DNA from: an uncultured Pseudomonadales bacterium
GTDB taxonomy: Bacteria; Pseudomonadota; Gammaproteobacteria; Pseudomonadales; Pseudohongiellaceae
Assembly: GCA_943842505.1 (NCBI GenBank)
Contig: CALTDI010000004.1
Span: forward strand, 124,001 to 188,000
Reading direction: 5' to 3'
DNA: 64,000 bases
The notes beneath the pieces are model-generated. The model saw only the letters and a list, made by a program, of their open reading frames with translations, ran no database searches and was not told where the DNA came from. A program made the translations under genes and the position numbers. Below, piece after piece: positions 1-8,853 of this stretch; position 1 is the stretch's first letter; each line of letters opens with the position of its first letter.

Positions 1-1211
1 CCAATGCCCGCGATCTGTCCGCCGCCATTACCCAAGGGGCTGGAACCACCCTGGAAACCAAACCCGCGCAGATAAGGCTTATCCTGCCCGTTCAGGTTTG
101 CGTAGCGCGGAATATAGATTCCACCACTAGGCCGTCTGCCGAATACTTTCTGATTGTCGAAGCCACTCATCAGACCAACCGCACCCGCGCCACTCACATG
201 GTCCATCAGGTTTCTACCCACCTGATCGGAACGGTTTACCAATCCATTAGGATACGTCTCGGAGGTCGACTGCAGCAGAATCATCGCCGACGCAATGGTT
301 GACGCATTTAGAAAAACGACTTTGGCCGTATAGAATCTCTTCTCGTTAGACTCGGCATCGACGATACGCACACCAGTAACTCTATTGGTCTGCGCGTCAT
401 ACTCTAGAGAACTCACTATGGCATTGTGCACCATGGTCAGATTACCGGTACGCTCTGCCGCTGGCAGTGTCGCATTCAATGATGAGAAATAGGCCTTAAA
501 TGAACAACCGAAATGACATCGATTACGCACCTGACAATTCGACCTGCCCAATTCTTTCTGCTCATCCGTCGCATCGGTAAGATGGGCAATTCTGGCTGGA
601 ATAATATTTCGTTCGGGGAAGGTAGTTTCGACTTTCGCCTTGAGCGCCTTCTCTGCATCGGTTAATTCGAAGGCAGGTTGAAACACACTGTCGGGTAACT
701 GCGGCAGGCCTTCGGCGCTACCGGCGATACCGATGAAGGTCTCTACCTTTTGATACCAGGGCTCTATGTCTTCATAACGAATTGGCCAGTCGATGCCATG
801 ACCGTCGGTCTTGTTCGCGTTGAAATCCAGATCACTCAGGCGATAAACCTGGCGCGACCACATGATAGAACGGCCACCCGTATGGTAACCCCTAAGCCAA
901 TCGTAGCTAGTTCCTTCCGCCTCTTCGTAGGGGTGCTCGTCGTCCTTCACCCAGAAGTGCTTGTTCGATTCCTTGATCGCATAGGCGACGCCGCCATACT
1001 GCTTGGGGTAGTGCTCTGCAATCTCGTCCTGCGCCACACTATCCAGATTCGGACTCTCCCAAGGTGCGAGATTATCGACATAGTCTCGCTCGGGAATTAT
1101 TTCAGGGCCGCGTTCAAGTACTAGAACTTTCAAGCCACGCTCGGTGAGTTCCTTTGCGGACATGCCGCCACTCATTCCTGAACCCACTACAATTGCATCA
1201 AAATCTGCCAC
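1..1211 (-). CDS. GMC family oxidoreductase (3' end beyond window)
   Basis: FAD-dependent GMC-type dehydrogenase, incomplete because it runs off the left edge (about 403 residues visible). Translation from GTG at 1211 gives VADFDAIVVGSGMSGG, a Rossmann dinucleotide-binding start, followed by a helix ending in the ERGP pattern usual for FAD binding. Further on lie a GGRS-type motif and a cysteine-rich stretch (QCQVRNRCHFGCS). GTG is chosen because an AGGGAG lies upstream and no ATG precedes the Rossmann motif. It is the last visible gene of a minus-strand operon, directly after a gluconate-2-dehydrogenase-subunit-3-like gene. Such pairs form membrane or periplasmic sugar and glucoside dehydrogenases. 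The family is clear; the substrate (gluconate, glucoside C3-OH, other sugar) cannot be read from sequence. Confidence 0.9.
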   Translation of the reverse strand, partial: MADFDAIVVGSGMSGGMSAKELTERGLKVLVLERGPEIIPERDYVDNLAPWESPNLDSVAQDEIAEHYPKQYGGVAYAIKESNKHFWVKDDEHPYEEAEGTSYDWLRGYHTGGRSIMWSRQVYRLSDLDFNANKTDGHGIDWPIRYEDIEPWYQKVETFIGIAGSAEGLPQLPDSVFQPAFELTDAEKALKAKVETTFPERNIIPARIAHLTDATDEQKELGRSNCQVRNRCHFGCSFKAYFSSLNATLPAAERTGNLTMVHNAIVSSLEYDAQTNRVTGVRIVDAESNEKRFYTAKVVFLNASTIASAMILLQSTSETYPNGLVNRSDQVGRNLMDHVSGAGAVGLMSGFDNQKVFGRRPSGGIYIPRYANLNGQDKPYLRGFGFQGGSSPLGNGGGQIAGI

Positions 1212-1283
1212 GGAGTAACTCCCTTTCTAAATCTGTTTTAACTTCTTGTTCCAGTTTGTTCTATTTTGTTCTTAAGCCTGGGT

Positions 1284-1814
1284 TTATATCTCTACACTTG
1301 GGTCCCATCTTCCGGGAACCGCTACCCACTTCAACTCTTCTGTGGCGCCACCCTCTGTGGCGAAGAATGACTGACTCATATAGCCCTTCACCCGTTTATA
1401 ACCGTTTCCATCTCCCGCTGCCGCGAATGCCCGAGCGTCGAAGACTGCCAGTGCGCGCTCTGCAGTTTCATCATTCACCTGAAGAAAGTCTTCTCCTGCC
1501 TGTGTATCGAGGCTCTGCTTTATCTGAAGCAAAGCCTGGCGATGTGCATTCTTCGTCTCAGTGCTTGCCCAATCCGTCATGAGCCCGTCCATGTAACCCG
1601 GAACATTGACATCCAGAGCGCCTGGCGTCTCGGTGCGAGGAATAATGAGATCACTTACTCGCGACACCAATGCCATCTCAGCATCGGTATAGAAACGTGG
1701 CGCCGAGCCAGATTGCGTCGATAACACATTGGCTACGCCACCACATGCGGTAAGTGCTGTAGCACCACCTATTGATACGATCAAACCCTGAAGTACTTCG
1801 CGTCTTGTTCTCAT
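1284..1814 (-). CDS. Gluconate 2-dehydrogenase subunit 3-like protein, Tat-exported
   Basis: Small (gamma) subunit of a GMC-type sugar dehydrogenase, 176 aa. It begins MRTRREVLQ and continues into a hydrophobic stretch with TALTACGG: a twin-arginine signal with a lipobox-like Cys near residue 24. The mature part contains YTDAEMALVSRVSDLIIPRTETPGA, typical of this subunit family, which helps export and assemble the large subunit. It sits 72 nt upstream of the GMC gene in the same direction, so the two probably work as one periplasmic enzyme. Subunit 3 proteins carry no catalytic site of their own. Confident on family, not on substrate. Confidence 0.85.
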   Translation of the reverse strand: MRTRREVLQGLIVSIGGATALTACGGVANVLSTQSGSAPRFYTDAEMALVSRVSDLIIPRTETPGALDVNVPGYMDGLMTDWASTETKNAHRQALLQIKQSLDTQAGEDFLQVNDETAERALAVFDARAFAAAGDGNGYKRVKGYMSQSFFATEGGATEELKWVAVPGRWDPSVEI

Positions 1815-1877
1815 GCTCTTGCCTTTTTCTTACTTTCTCTACCGATTTAAATTCTGTCTTTGTCTGGATTGTAGCAA

Positions 1878-2738
1878 CTAGTAGACGATGTTGCGCACCG
1901 TATAGATACTCTGGGCGATCGAAGCGAGCCCGTCTTTTCCCGGCCTGTCATGTTCGACGAAGAAGTGCTTAAAGCCCGCCGTGTCGGCATAGCCGAATAT
2001 CTCGGCGAAGTTGATCTCGCCTCGGCCCACGACTGCCATCCTACCAAACTCGTCCATGTCTTTAACATGGAGCATGGCGAAGCGGCCCGGATGCTTCTCG
2101 AAATAGGGAATTGGATCAACTCCGGCATTACGAATCCAATAGAGATCCAACTCCATATCGACAAGATCGACTTCGGTTTCCTCGAGGAGCACGTCATAGG
2201 GCAGGCGTCCATCGGTCATTACAAACTCGAAGTTATGATTGTGATAGCCCATCTTGATGCCGAATTCTTTACACATCTCACCGGCAACGTTCAAATAATT
2301 GGCGGTACGCTGATAGTCCGCGATACTGCGTTGGTTCTCTGGAAGAATGGGTACCACTATGTATTTCTGACCGAGTATTGCCGCACGCTCAACCTCTCCC
2401 TCGAGGTCGTCTTGTAAGGCCTGCAATTGAATATGTGCCGCCGGGGAGCTCATGCCGTTCTGATCGAGAGTCTGACGCACCTGCGCAGGCGATCTACCAA
2501 AATAACCGGCAAATTCCATTTCCTTATAGCCGATCTCGGCAACTCTAGCCAAGGTGCCCTCGAAGTCCTGGGACATCTCGTTGCGCAGCGTGTAGAGCTG
2601 CAGGCCTACCTTTTCTACGCGTCGACCCTGAGCCAACGCAGTCAGAGGCAGACCTGCGCCGGCCGCTAGAATTGTGGAGGAACGGAGAAAGCTGCGCCGA
2701 CTAAAACTACGGGCTGTGGAAACGGTCTTGGTATTCAA
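1878..2738 (-). CDS. Tat-exported sugar phosphate isomerase/epimerase-like TIM barrel
   Basis: TIM-barrel protein of the AP-endonuclease-2/xylose-isomerase-like superfamily. I place the start at the TTG at 2738, because AGGAGA lies 7 nt upstream and it gives a compact Tat signal (SRRSFLRSS, hydrophobic stretch, LTALAQG). An ATG at 2780 extends the frame by 14 residues but has no good ribosome site and runs across a tandem 12-bp repeat. Barrel features include VGLQLYTLRNEM, the acidic EMEFAGYFG strand, MGYHNHNFEF (metal-binding His region), DMELDLYWI and MLHVKDMD. Export argues against a cytoplasmic phosphosugar role. Exported relatives next to GMC dehydrogenases are candidates for acting on keto-glycosides. 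The operon neighbours (GMC pair, sugar ABC importer) support sugar catabolism. Confidence 0.8.
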   Translation of the reverse strand: MNTKTVSTARSFSRRSFLRSSTILAAGAGLPLTALAQGRRVEKVGLQLYTLRNEMSQDFEGTLARVAEIGYKEMEFAGYFGRSPAQVRQTLDQNGMSSPAAHIQLQALQDDLEGEVERAAILGQKYIVVPILPENQRSIADYQRTANYLNVAGEMCKEFGIKMGYHNHNFEFVMTDGRLPYDVLLEETEVDLVDMELDLYWIRNAGVDPIPYFEKHPGRFAMLHVKDMDEFGRMAVVGRGEINFAEIFGYADTAGFKHFFVEHDRPGKDGLASIAQSIYTVRNIVY

Positions 2739-2750
2739 TTTTGTTCTCCT

Positions 2751-2774
2751 GCTTATTCTTATGCTTATTCTTAT
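2751..2774. repeat. Two perfect tandem copies of a 12-bp unit
   Basis: GCTTATTCTTAT occurs twice head to tail, just upstream (on the minus strand) of the proposed TTG start of the isomerase-like gene. If the upstream ATG at 2780 were used, the repeat would encode the odd peptide IRISIRIS. With the TTG start it lies in the leader. Confidence 0.85.
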
Positions 2775-2812
2775 GTTCATTACATCGAGGGGTGTTTACA
2801 GGCCAGGAATAT

Positions 2813-3805
2813 CTAGTCGCGGCGCCATGCACCACGTTGTAGATAGACTGCAACGATGACTATTATGCCTTGAACCGCGCCATTGAGGTAGTTACTTACG
2901 GCATCGGTCAGGTTCAGAATATTGCCTATTAGAGTGAGGATAAGCGCACCCACTACCGTGCCTCCAATCCGGCCATAGCCCCCCTTGAGAACAGTACCGC
3001 CGATAATCACAGCCGCTATGGCTTCGAGTTCCCAGAGTATCCCCGTCTGCCCCGATGCCGAACCCAGTCGAGGCACATAGATGATGGTGGCGATCGAGAC
3101 GCAGACCCCCTGTAACATATAGGTCGCAGTCTTAACTCGGTCTACATGGATCGCCGAGTAACGTGCCACGCTTTCATTTGAGCCTACCGCAAAACAGTGC
3201 CTGCCGAAAACGGTCATGTTCAGAAGTACATAGCCGATTACGGCCACCGCGATAAAGACCCAGACCGGATAGGGCAGCCCCAGAAATACGCCGTAGTAAA
3301 CTTCGGAATAGATATCACCGATGGTGAAGTTGAGTGATAGCGTGCCGCCATCTGCCATATAGGTTACTAATGACCGATAGATGCCCATGGTGCCAAGCGT
3401 GACAATGAAAGCCTCGATCTTGGCCTTGGTCGTTAGCAAGCCATTAATCAGGCCGGCTACTGCGCCAATGCCCAGGGAAGCAATGACGGCCAGAATGATT
3501 ATCACCACCATCGAGTCTATGCTATCCATTAGCGCATTCATCAATAGAATCATGCAGCCGGATATGAACGCGGCCATAGAACCTACAGAAAGATCGATGC
3601 CCCCGGCGGTAATCACGAAGGTCGCGCCGATAGCGACAATACCGATGAAAGAACTACGCGCCAGGATATTGCTCAGGTTGCCACTACTGAGGAATGCATC
3701 GTTAACCAGCACACCAATGATAAAGATCGCGACAAGGGCTATGAAGGGTCCGGCTGTTTTTAGATCAAGCTTGGGCATTGGAAATTCCGCTGGTTTCTGA
3801 TTCAT
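2813..3805 (-). CDS. Ribose-type (CUT2) ABC transporter permease
   Basis: Inner-membrane permease of a carbohydrate ABC importer, RbsC/BPD_transp_2 family, 330 aa. Successive hydrophobic helices start at about residue 17 (PFIALVAIFIIGVLV). The family signature ITAGGIDLSVGSM lies near residues 65-77, and a second conserved block reads GGTVLKGGYGRIGGTVVGA. It overlaps the 3' end of the upstream ATPase gene by 41 nt, so the two are translationally linked. An internal ATG at 3778 is an alternative start, which would leave the overlap at 14 nt. No periplasmic binding protein gene is present nearby, so the transported sugar is unknown. Confidence 0.92.
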   Translation of the reverse strand: MNQKPAEFPMPKLDLKTAGPFIALVAIFIIGVLVNDAFLSSGNLSNILARSSFIGIVAIGATFVITAGGIDLSVGSMAAFISGCMILLMNALMDSIDSMVVIIILAVIASLGIGAVAGLINGLLTTKAKIEAFIVTLGTMGIYRSLVTYMADGGTLSLNFTIGDIYSEVYYGVFLGLPYPVWVFIAVAVIGYVLLNMTVFGRHCFAVGSNESVARYSAIHVDRVKTATYMLQGVCVSIATIIYVPRLGSASGQTGILWELEAIAAVIIGGTVLKGGYGRIGGTVVGALILTLIGNILNLTDAVSNYLNGAVQGIIVIVAVYLQRGAWRRD

Positions 3806-5363
3806 TCTTTTGGGGTTTGTTATTCTGAGATTTACTTTTCAGACCTGTGGCATAACGCATGATTTCATGTTCATCTAACTCATCACCTGCCAGCACACCA
3901 CTCAACTCCCCGTGATACATAACCGCCACTCGATGAGACAAGCCGATTATCTCAGTGATGTCAGAAGAGATAAGTATAAGAGAATGCCCCGATTCAATTA
4001 GTTGTGCGATAAAGTGATAGATCTGACTTTTTGTTCCTATATCGATACCGCGCGTAGGCTCATCGATAATAATAATACTGGGCTGGGCCTCGAGAATCTT
4101 CGCGAGCAAGAGTTTCTGCTGGTTACCCCCGGAGAGGTTGCCGGCCACGATAGACTTATCCTTCATACGAATGTCGAAGGTTTCGATTGCCTTCTCGAAG
4201 GCAATCGCCTCCGACCTAGTATCGATCAACAGGCGCGACATTTTGTGCAGGGAAAACAGGGAAAAATTAAAGCTCAGGCCTTTCTCCAGCAGCAGACCAC
4301 TGCCCTTACGGTCTTTTGTGAGGTAGGCAATGCCCTTACCCCTGGCGCTGGAAAGCTGCTTAAAGTTGGCTCGCTCTCCTCGCACCTCGATAGTTCCGCG
4401 ATTAGCCTTCGCCGCCTTTCTCAGGCCGAGGACTGTTTCCATCAAAGCGGTGCGCCCGGAACCGACCAGACCCGAGAAGCCAAGAACCTCACCCTTTCTC
4501 AATTCGAAGCTACTAGACTTGCTGTTCCCAGGAAGGAGCAGGTCACTGACCTTCAATACGACTTCGGCCTCGTTGGGCAAGGCCGGCATCTGGGGAAATA
4601 ATGAGCTCAGCTCTCTGCCTACCATCAGGCGCGCCATATCGTCCTTGCTCAGCTTGGATGCAGGATAGCTACCAACCATTTCGCCATCACGAAGAATCGT
4701 GATCACATCGGCGATCTGTTCGATCTCGTCTAGCTTGTGCGAGATAAAGACGATAGCCACACCGTCTTGACGAAAGCGCTCGATAAGTTCAAACAATACC
4801 TGGCTTTCTTGTTGAGTGAGCACGGCAGTGGGTTCGTCGAGAATTAGAACCCGTGCATTTTTTGCCTGCGCCTTGGCGATTTCAACCATCTGTTTGGCAG
4901 ATACGGCCAGCCGATCGACCGTTGCATCGGGATCTATCTCACTGCGCAGAATGTCCAGATATTCCTGCGCCTTACGCTTCATTGCCTTCTTATTGAGAAA
5001 CAGGCGTCCCTTGATCTCATTGCCAAGAAAAATATTCTCAGCTACGGTGAGCTGTTCGGCGAGGTTGAATTCCTGATGAATTAGGACAACCCCGGAACGC
5101 TCGGCGGTTTCGTTATCCCACTCAGTAAGCAGTTCTGCTTCGCCACCATCTTTTGCCAGCAGTAACTCGCCACTACTCAGCGGCTCGAAGCCAGAGAGAA
5201 TTTTAACCAGTGTCGATTTGCCAGCACCGTTCTCGCCGAGAATTGCGTGCACTTCTCCGCCACGCAGCGTTATATCAAGACCATGTAAGACTTCGACAGG
5301 ACCGAAAGACTTATGCAGGTTCTTGACCGATAGCGTGACGATGTTGTGTTCTTCTTCTGACAT
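3765..5363 (-). CDS. Ribose-type (CUT2) ABC transporter ATPase, duplicated
   Basis: Energising subunit of a sugar importer, 532 aa with two ABC cassettes (RbsA/MglA/XylG family). The first has Walker A GENGAGKST near residue 44 and Walker B RVLILDEPTAVLT. Instead of the canonical LSGGQ it shows LAVSAKQMVEIA, as is usual in the N-terminal cassette of this family. The second cassette has a degenerate Walker A (GLVGSGRTAL), LSGGNQQK and IIIIDEPTRGID. A C-terminal tail (KSKSQNNKPQKNESETS) is poorly structured. It starts 6 nt downstream of the sulfatase gene and overlaps the permease, so sulfatase, ATPase and permease are probably cotranscribed. Confidence 0.93.
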   Translation of the reverse strand: MSEEEHNIVTLSVKNLHKSFGPVEVLHGLDITLRGGEVHAILGENGAGKSTLVKILSGFEPLSSGELLLAKDGGEAELLTEWDNETAERSGVVLIHQEFNLAEQLTVAENIFLGNEIKGRLFLNKKAMKRKAQEYLDILRSEIDPDATVDRLAVSAKQMVEIAKAQAKNARVLILDEPTAVLTQQESQVLFELIERFRQDGVAIVFISHKLDEIEQIADVITILRDGEMVGSYPASKLSKDDMARLMVGRELSSLFPQMPALPNEAEVVLKVSDLLLPGNSKSSSFELRKGEVLGFSGLVGSGRTALMETVLGLRKAAKANRGTIEVRGERANFKQLSSARGKGIAYLTKDRKGSGLLLEKGLSFNFSLFSLHKMSRLLIDTRSEAIAFEKAIETFDIRMKDKSIVAGNLSGGNQQKLLLAKILEAQPSIIIIDEPTRGIDIGTKSQIYHFIAQLIESGHSLILISSDITEIIGLSHRVAVMYHGELSGVLAGDELDEHEIMRYATGLKSKSQNNKPQKNESETSGISNAQA

Positions 5364-5369
5364 TTGAAT

Positions 5370-6698
5370 TTAGTTGGGCCGGTTCCACATATTTTCCAGC
5401 ACGGTACTGCCTAAATTATTCTGACCCTCTATGAGGTATTCACGCATTCGAGCCACAACTTCGGGATACTCGCGCGTATAGCTATAGGTTTCAGAGGGGT
5501 CACGTCGCACATCGAATAGCAGGCCGTTAGGCCCGTAATAGGAATCAGGATTATCGAAACTAGGCACCGCAGCTCTGTACTGTGATTCTACCACCAGCTT
5601 CCATTGGCCACTGCGCACCCCCGCGATCCGATCTCTATCGAAAAGGAACAGCGCCTCGTGCGGCGAGGCAGCCCCATCAACCAACATGGGAAGAATATCC
5701 TTGCCATCGATAGGACGATCGGTAGGCAGATCGCCACCCGCCAGTTTTATCAGGGTTGGGAATATATCGATATTCATGGCCGGCTCGTTAGATACCAGCC
5801 CGCCCGGTATTGTGTCAGGCCATTTCGCGATGAAAGGCACACGCTGGCCGCCTTCCCAAGAGCTGCCCTTGCGATCACGGTAGGGGCCGGGGCTTCCCTC
5901 AAACCAGGGGCCATTGTCTGAGGTAAAGATAACGAGCGTATCTTCTTCGAGGCCTAGCCTATCCAGGGTGGCCAGTATCTGACCAACACTCCAGTCTATA
6001 GTCTCAACAACATCGCCATAGAGACCGGCCTCGGATTGACCACTGAACTCATTTGACACGTAGAGCGGCACATGGGGAAAAGTATGGGGCATATAGAGGA
6101 AGAAGGGCTCATCCTGATTGTCCTCGATGAAGCGAACCGCCTCCTGCGTATAGCGCTGGGTTAGAGTATTCTGATTCACTGGATTCTCTATCATCTGATC
6201 TTGACGGTACAGTTCCAGGGGCGTCATGTCGTTGCTATGTAACACGCCAAAATATTCGTCGAAGCCCTGTGTGAGAGGCGACCATTCCAGGCGGCTGCCC
6301 AGATGCCACTTGCCAAACAGAGCCGTCTGATAGCCCAAGGGTTTTAAGGCCTCTGCTATGCTCAACTCTTCGTCGGCGAGATGTACGTCATTAGTCGGTC
6401 GCGCCACATCGCTGACGATATCGAGCCGTATTGGGTAACGACCGGTTAGCAGCCCCCCCCTTGCGGCGGTGCAAACATTGGCACTTGAATAGAAACTGTC
6501 CAGCCGCGCTCCCTGTAGAGCCATAAGATCCAGGTTAGGCGTCTTGATTAACTTCGAGCCATAGACACCCAAGTCTCCATAACCCAGATCATCCGCCATG
6601 ATAACGATGAAATTCGGCTGTCGCGCCTGCTGTGCCTGTGCGCCGGCAAAGAGGCTCGCCCCCAATAGCAGCAGAAATAGTTTCGCGAGTCGTCCCAT
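5370..6698 (-). CDS. Periplasmic formylglycine-dependent sulfatase
   Basis: Type I (arylsulfatase-fold) sulfatase of 442 aa. It has a Sec signal (MGRLAKLFLLLLGASLFAGAQAQ) and then FIVIMADDLGYGDLG, where D36-D37 are metal ligands. The maturation motif is C76-T-A-A-R followed by GGLLTGRYP, where Cys76 would be converted to formylglycine. Later blocks GKWHLG and TSDNGPW are also family signatures. It hydrolyses sulfate esters, probably on a carbohydrate given the sugar importer 6 nt downstream and the other operon members. No formylglycine-generating enzyme is in the window, so maturation must be supplied from elsewhere. The exact sulfated substrate cannot be deduced. Confidence 0.93.
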   Translation of the reverse strand: MGRLAKLFLLLLGASLFAGAQAQQARQPNFIVIMADDLGYGDLGVYGSKLIKTPNLDLMALQGARLDSFYSSANVCTAARGGLLTGRYPIRLDIVSDVARPTNDVHLADEELSIAEALKPLGYQTALFGKWHLGSRLEWSPLTQGFDEYFGVLHSNDMTPLELYRQDQMIENPVNQNTLTQRYTQEAVRFIEDNQDEPFFLYMPHTFPHVPLYVSNEFSGQSEAGLYGDVVETIDWSVGQILATLDRLGLEEDTLVIFTSDNGPWFEGSPGPYRDRKGSSWEGGQRVPFIAKWPDTIPGGLVSNEPAMNIDIFPTLIKLAGGDLPTDRPIDGKDILPMLVDGAASPHEALFLFDRDRIAGVRSGQWKLVVESQYRAAVPSFDNPDSYYGPNGLLFDVRRDPSETYSYTREYPEVVARMREYLIEGQNNLGSTVLENMWNRPN

Positions 6699-6755
6699 AC
6701 TTTTCCCCGATGCAATTCTTGTTGTTTTTAGTCTATCTCTAAATTCTGGCTTCGA

Positions 6756-8768
6756 CTAATTTGCCGTGCCCGGCATGATCTCGAAGCTGGAATCGAATGT
6801 AAGCAGCACAGAGGCGAGCTCAAGCAACACGGCCTGATTTCCTGCAACGGTGCCCGCGCCAGCCTGTAACTGTGAGGCTAGCGTCCCCTGCCCCATGATT
6901 ACCGTCTCTAGATCGCTACGGTCCATGGTGATGGTCACATCGGGAGTATCAGACAGATAGCCTTCTATGTTCGAAAGCGTACCTCCGCTCATCTCCACGA
7001 CAAAGTTCTGTCCGGTATCGGGAGAGATAAAATTCATCGTAAAGTTCATAGCATCGGCTTGCTCGCTGTCGACTCGGGTAGCAACAGCATCCCACCACTG
7101 CGAAGTGGTCATGGCTCTGGCGAGGCTGGGGCTAGTCCCTCTTGCGGCGGCTACCGTGGGCGCGCCGTTTCTCAGCTCCTGCGCCGAGGCGAGGAAGACG
7201 TTGCGCATGCTAGCGCTCTCATACTGATAGCCTAGCTGCTCGAACACAGAAGCGAGCAGGTCCTTCGCAGCGCCATTGTCGGGCTGCGCGTAGACCAACT
7301 TGTTAAGAATCTCCATCGCCAATCTATAGTCGCCAGAGTCATGCAGGGATTGTGCGCGAGTCATAATCGCCTGTGCGCCCCCCATCATCTCGACGTACAG
7401 GGGAGCGGAGTCGGAGGGAGACAGAGGTGCCAGAGTGGCTGGATTCCCATCCCAATATCCCAGGTAGCGATTCAAGACTGCGCGAGAATTATGGAACTCG
7501 GAGCCATGATACTGCCGTGCGCTCCACTGCTGCGCCAGAGAGTCCGGCACTTTGTACTCGTTGTGAATTTCATTGATGGTCACACCCCGGTTAGCGAGAT
7601 TCAGAACCTGATTATTCAGATTCGCATAGGCGTCTCGCTGCGTGCGCATAACTTGCTGAATGCGCTCATTACCCCAGCGGGGCCAATTGTGGGACGCGAC
7701 CAAAACTTCGGCCTCTCTCCCGAATCGGTACAGAGCCTCATTGATCTGTTTAGACCATTGCAGTGCATCTCTAACCAGTGCGCCGCGCAGGGTGTAGACA
7801 TTGTGTACGGTAGCCGTAATATTCTCAGCCGCCCAGAATACTTTCTGCTCCGGAAACCAGGTATTCATCTCTGCCGGTGCTTCGGTGCCAGGTGTATTCT
7901 GAAACACCAATCTCACGCCATCGATTACATGTTCCTCATAGTCATCTTCGATGACTAAGCTGGGCGCGATCAAGCCAGTGGTTCCTGCCGCAAGCGCCTT
8001 TCCGATTGCCGAGTCAACTTGACCATAGGGCCCCGAGGGAATGCCACGACCGTATTGCAAGCCCGCCCTTCTCGACATCGCATTACCCGCATAGACATTC
8101 TCAGCGATCGCCTCCTCCATGAACCCGGAAGGCGCAATCACCAGCACCAGGCCTGCCTCGACATCTTCCTGGCTAATCACACCCCTCACGCCGCCGAAGT
8201 GATCGATGTGGGAATGGGAGTAGATGACCGCTCTAACCGGCAGCTCACCCAGCTGCTCGTTAGCTAAGGCGAGTGCCGCCGCTGCAGTTTCCGATGTCAG
8301 CAACACATCGAAGAGAATCCAACCCGTATCGCCCTTCACCAGCGTCATATTCGCCAGGTCGAAACCACGCACCTGATAGAGAAAATCCGGCACCACTTCA
8401 TAGAGGCCGAAGTTCATGTTGAGCGTTGCCTGCCGCTGAAGAGAGGGATGGATACTGTCGTAATCGGCATCTTCCAGCAGAAAGTCATAACGCGTCATAT
8501 CCCAGACGACACGACCGTTTGCGGCAAGAATCTGCCGGGAGTCAGGCTCTGCGACGAAGCCTCTACTAGACTCTTCGAAGTCTCGTTGGTCCTCGAATGG
8601 CAGGCTACTGCGCAGATCACTCTGTAACTGCACCGTGGAGCTGCTTGGGCCTGAGCCCTTCTGATTGAAATGATCCTGCGCGCTAGCGGCGCTTGCGTAC
8701 ACGCCAAGCATGAAGAAGAGAACCGATAAACCAGCTAGACGAGAACTTTTTGAACGCAACATGGACAT
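6756..8768 (-). CDS. SdsA-type alkylsulfatase (metallo-beta-lactamase fold)
   Basis: Class III linear alkylsulfatase-like hydrolase of 670 aa. It has a signal peptide (LSVLFFMLGVYASAASA), a metallo-beta-lactamase domain with the zinc motif HSHIDHFGG at residues 185-193, and further conserved segments (GTEAPAEMNTWFPEQK, AAENITATVHNVYTLRG, ASHNWPRWG) typical of the SdsA1 group. A dimerisation region follows, and a C-terminal SCP2-like lipid-binding domain (about 545-670, NFISPDTGQNFVVEMSGG). It releases sulfate from primary alkyl sulfates such as SDS in known members. It is the first gene of the long minus-strand operon and has its own promoter candidate. Pairing with a mechanistically different sulfatase downstream is notable. 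Confidence 0.92.
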   Translation of the reverse strand: MSMLRSKSSRLAGLSVLFFMLGVYASAASAQDHFNQKGSGPSSSTVQLQSDLRSSLPFEDQRDFEESSRGFVAEPDSRQILAANGRVVWDMTRYDFLLEDADYDSIHPSLQRQATLNMNFGLYEVVPDFLYQVRGFDLANMTLVKGDTGWILFDVLLTSETAAAALALANEQLGELPVRAVIYSHSHIDHFGGVRGVISQEDVEAGLVLVIAPSGFMEEAIAENVYAGNAMSRRAGLQYGRGIPSGPYGQVDSAIGKALAAGTTGLIAPSLVIEDDYEEHVIDGVRLVFQNTPGTEAPAEMNTWFPEQKVFWAAENITATVHNVYTLRGALVRDALQWSKQINEALYRFGREAEVLVASHNWPRWGNERIQQVMRTQRDAYANLNNQVLNLANRGVTINEIHNEYKVPDSLAQQWSARQYHGSEFHNSRAVLNRYLGYWDGNPATLAPLSPSDSAPLYVEMMGGAQAIMTRAQSLHDSGDYRLAMEILNKLVYAQPDNGAAKDLLASVFEQLGYQYESASMRNVFLASAQELRNGAPTVAAARGTSPSLARAMTTSQWWDAVATRVDSEQADAMNFTMNFISPDTGQNFVVEMSGGTLSNIEGYLSDTPDVTITMDRSDLETVIMGQGTLASQLQAGAGTVAGNQAVLLELASVLLTFDSSFEIMPGTAN

Positions 8769-8804
8769 TCCCCTACTTTTTTTCTATATAGTTTTTATAA
8801 TTTT

Positions 8805-8834
8805 TTATTACTGTGTATTCGAAAGCGTAGTCAA
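8805..8834 (-). promoter_or_regulatory. Candidate sigma-70 promoter of the sulfatase/sugar operon
   Basis: On the minus strand TTGACT (8829-8834) is followed after 18 nt by TAATAA (8805-8810), about 35 nt before the alkylsulfatase ATG. It lies between the upstream terminator and the first gene, in an AT-rich stretch. The -35 box is a near-consensus match; the -10 is weaker. Confidence 0.5.
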
Positions 8835-8853
8835 CTTGTTCTATTGCAAGAAT

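Noticed and set aside
7341..7958. Plus-strand open frame of 205 residues within the alkylsulfatase gene
   Set aside because: Antisense shadow; the minus frame carries the zinc motif and conserved blocks.
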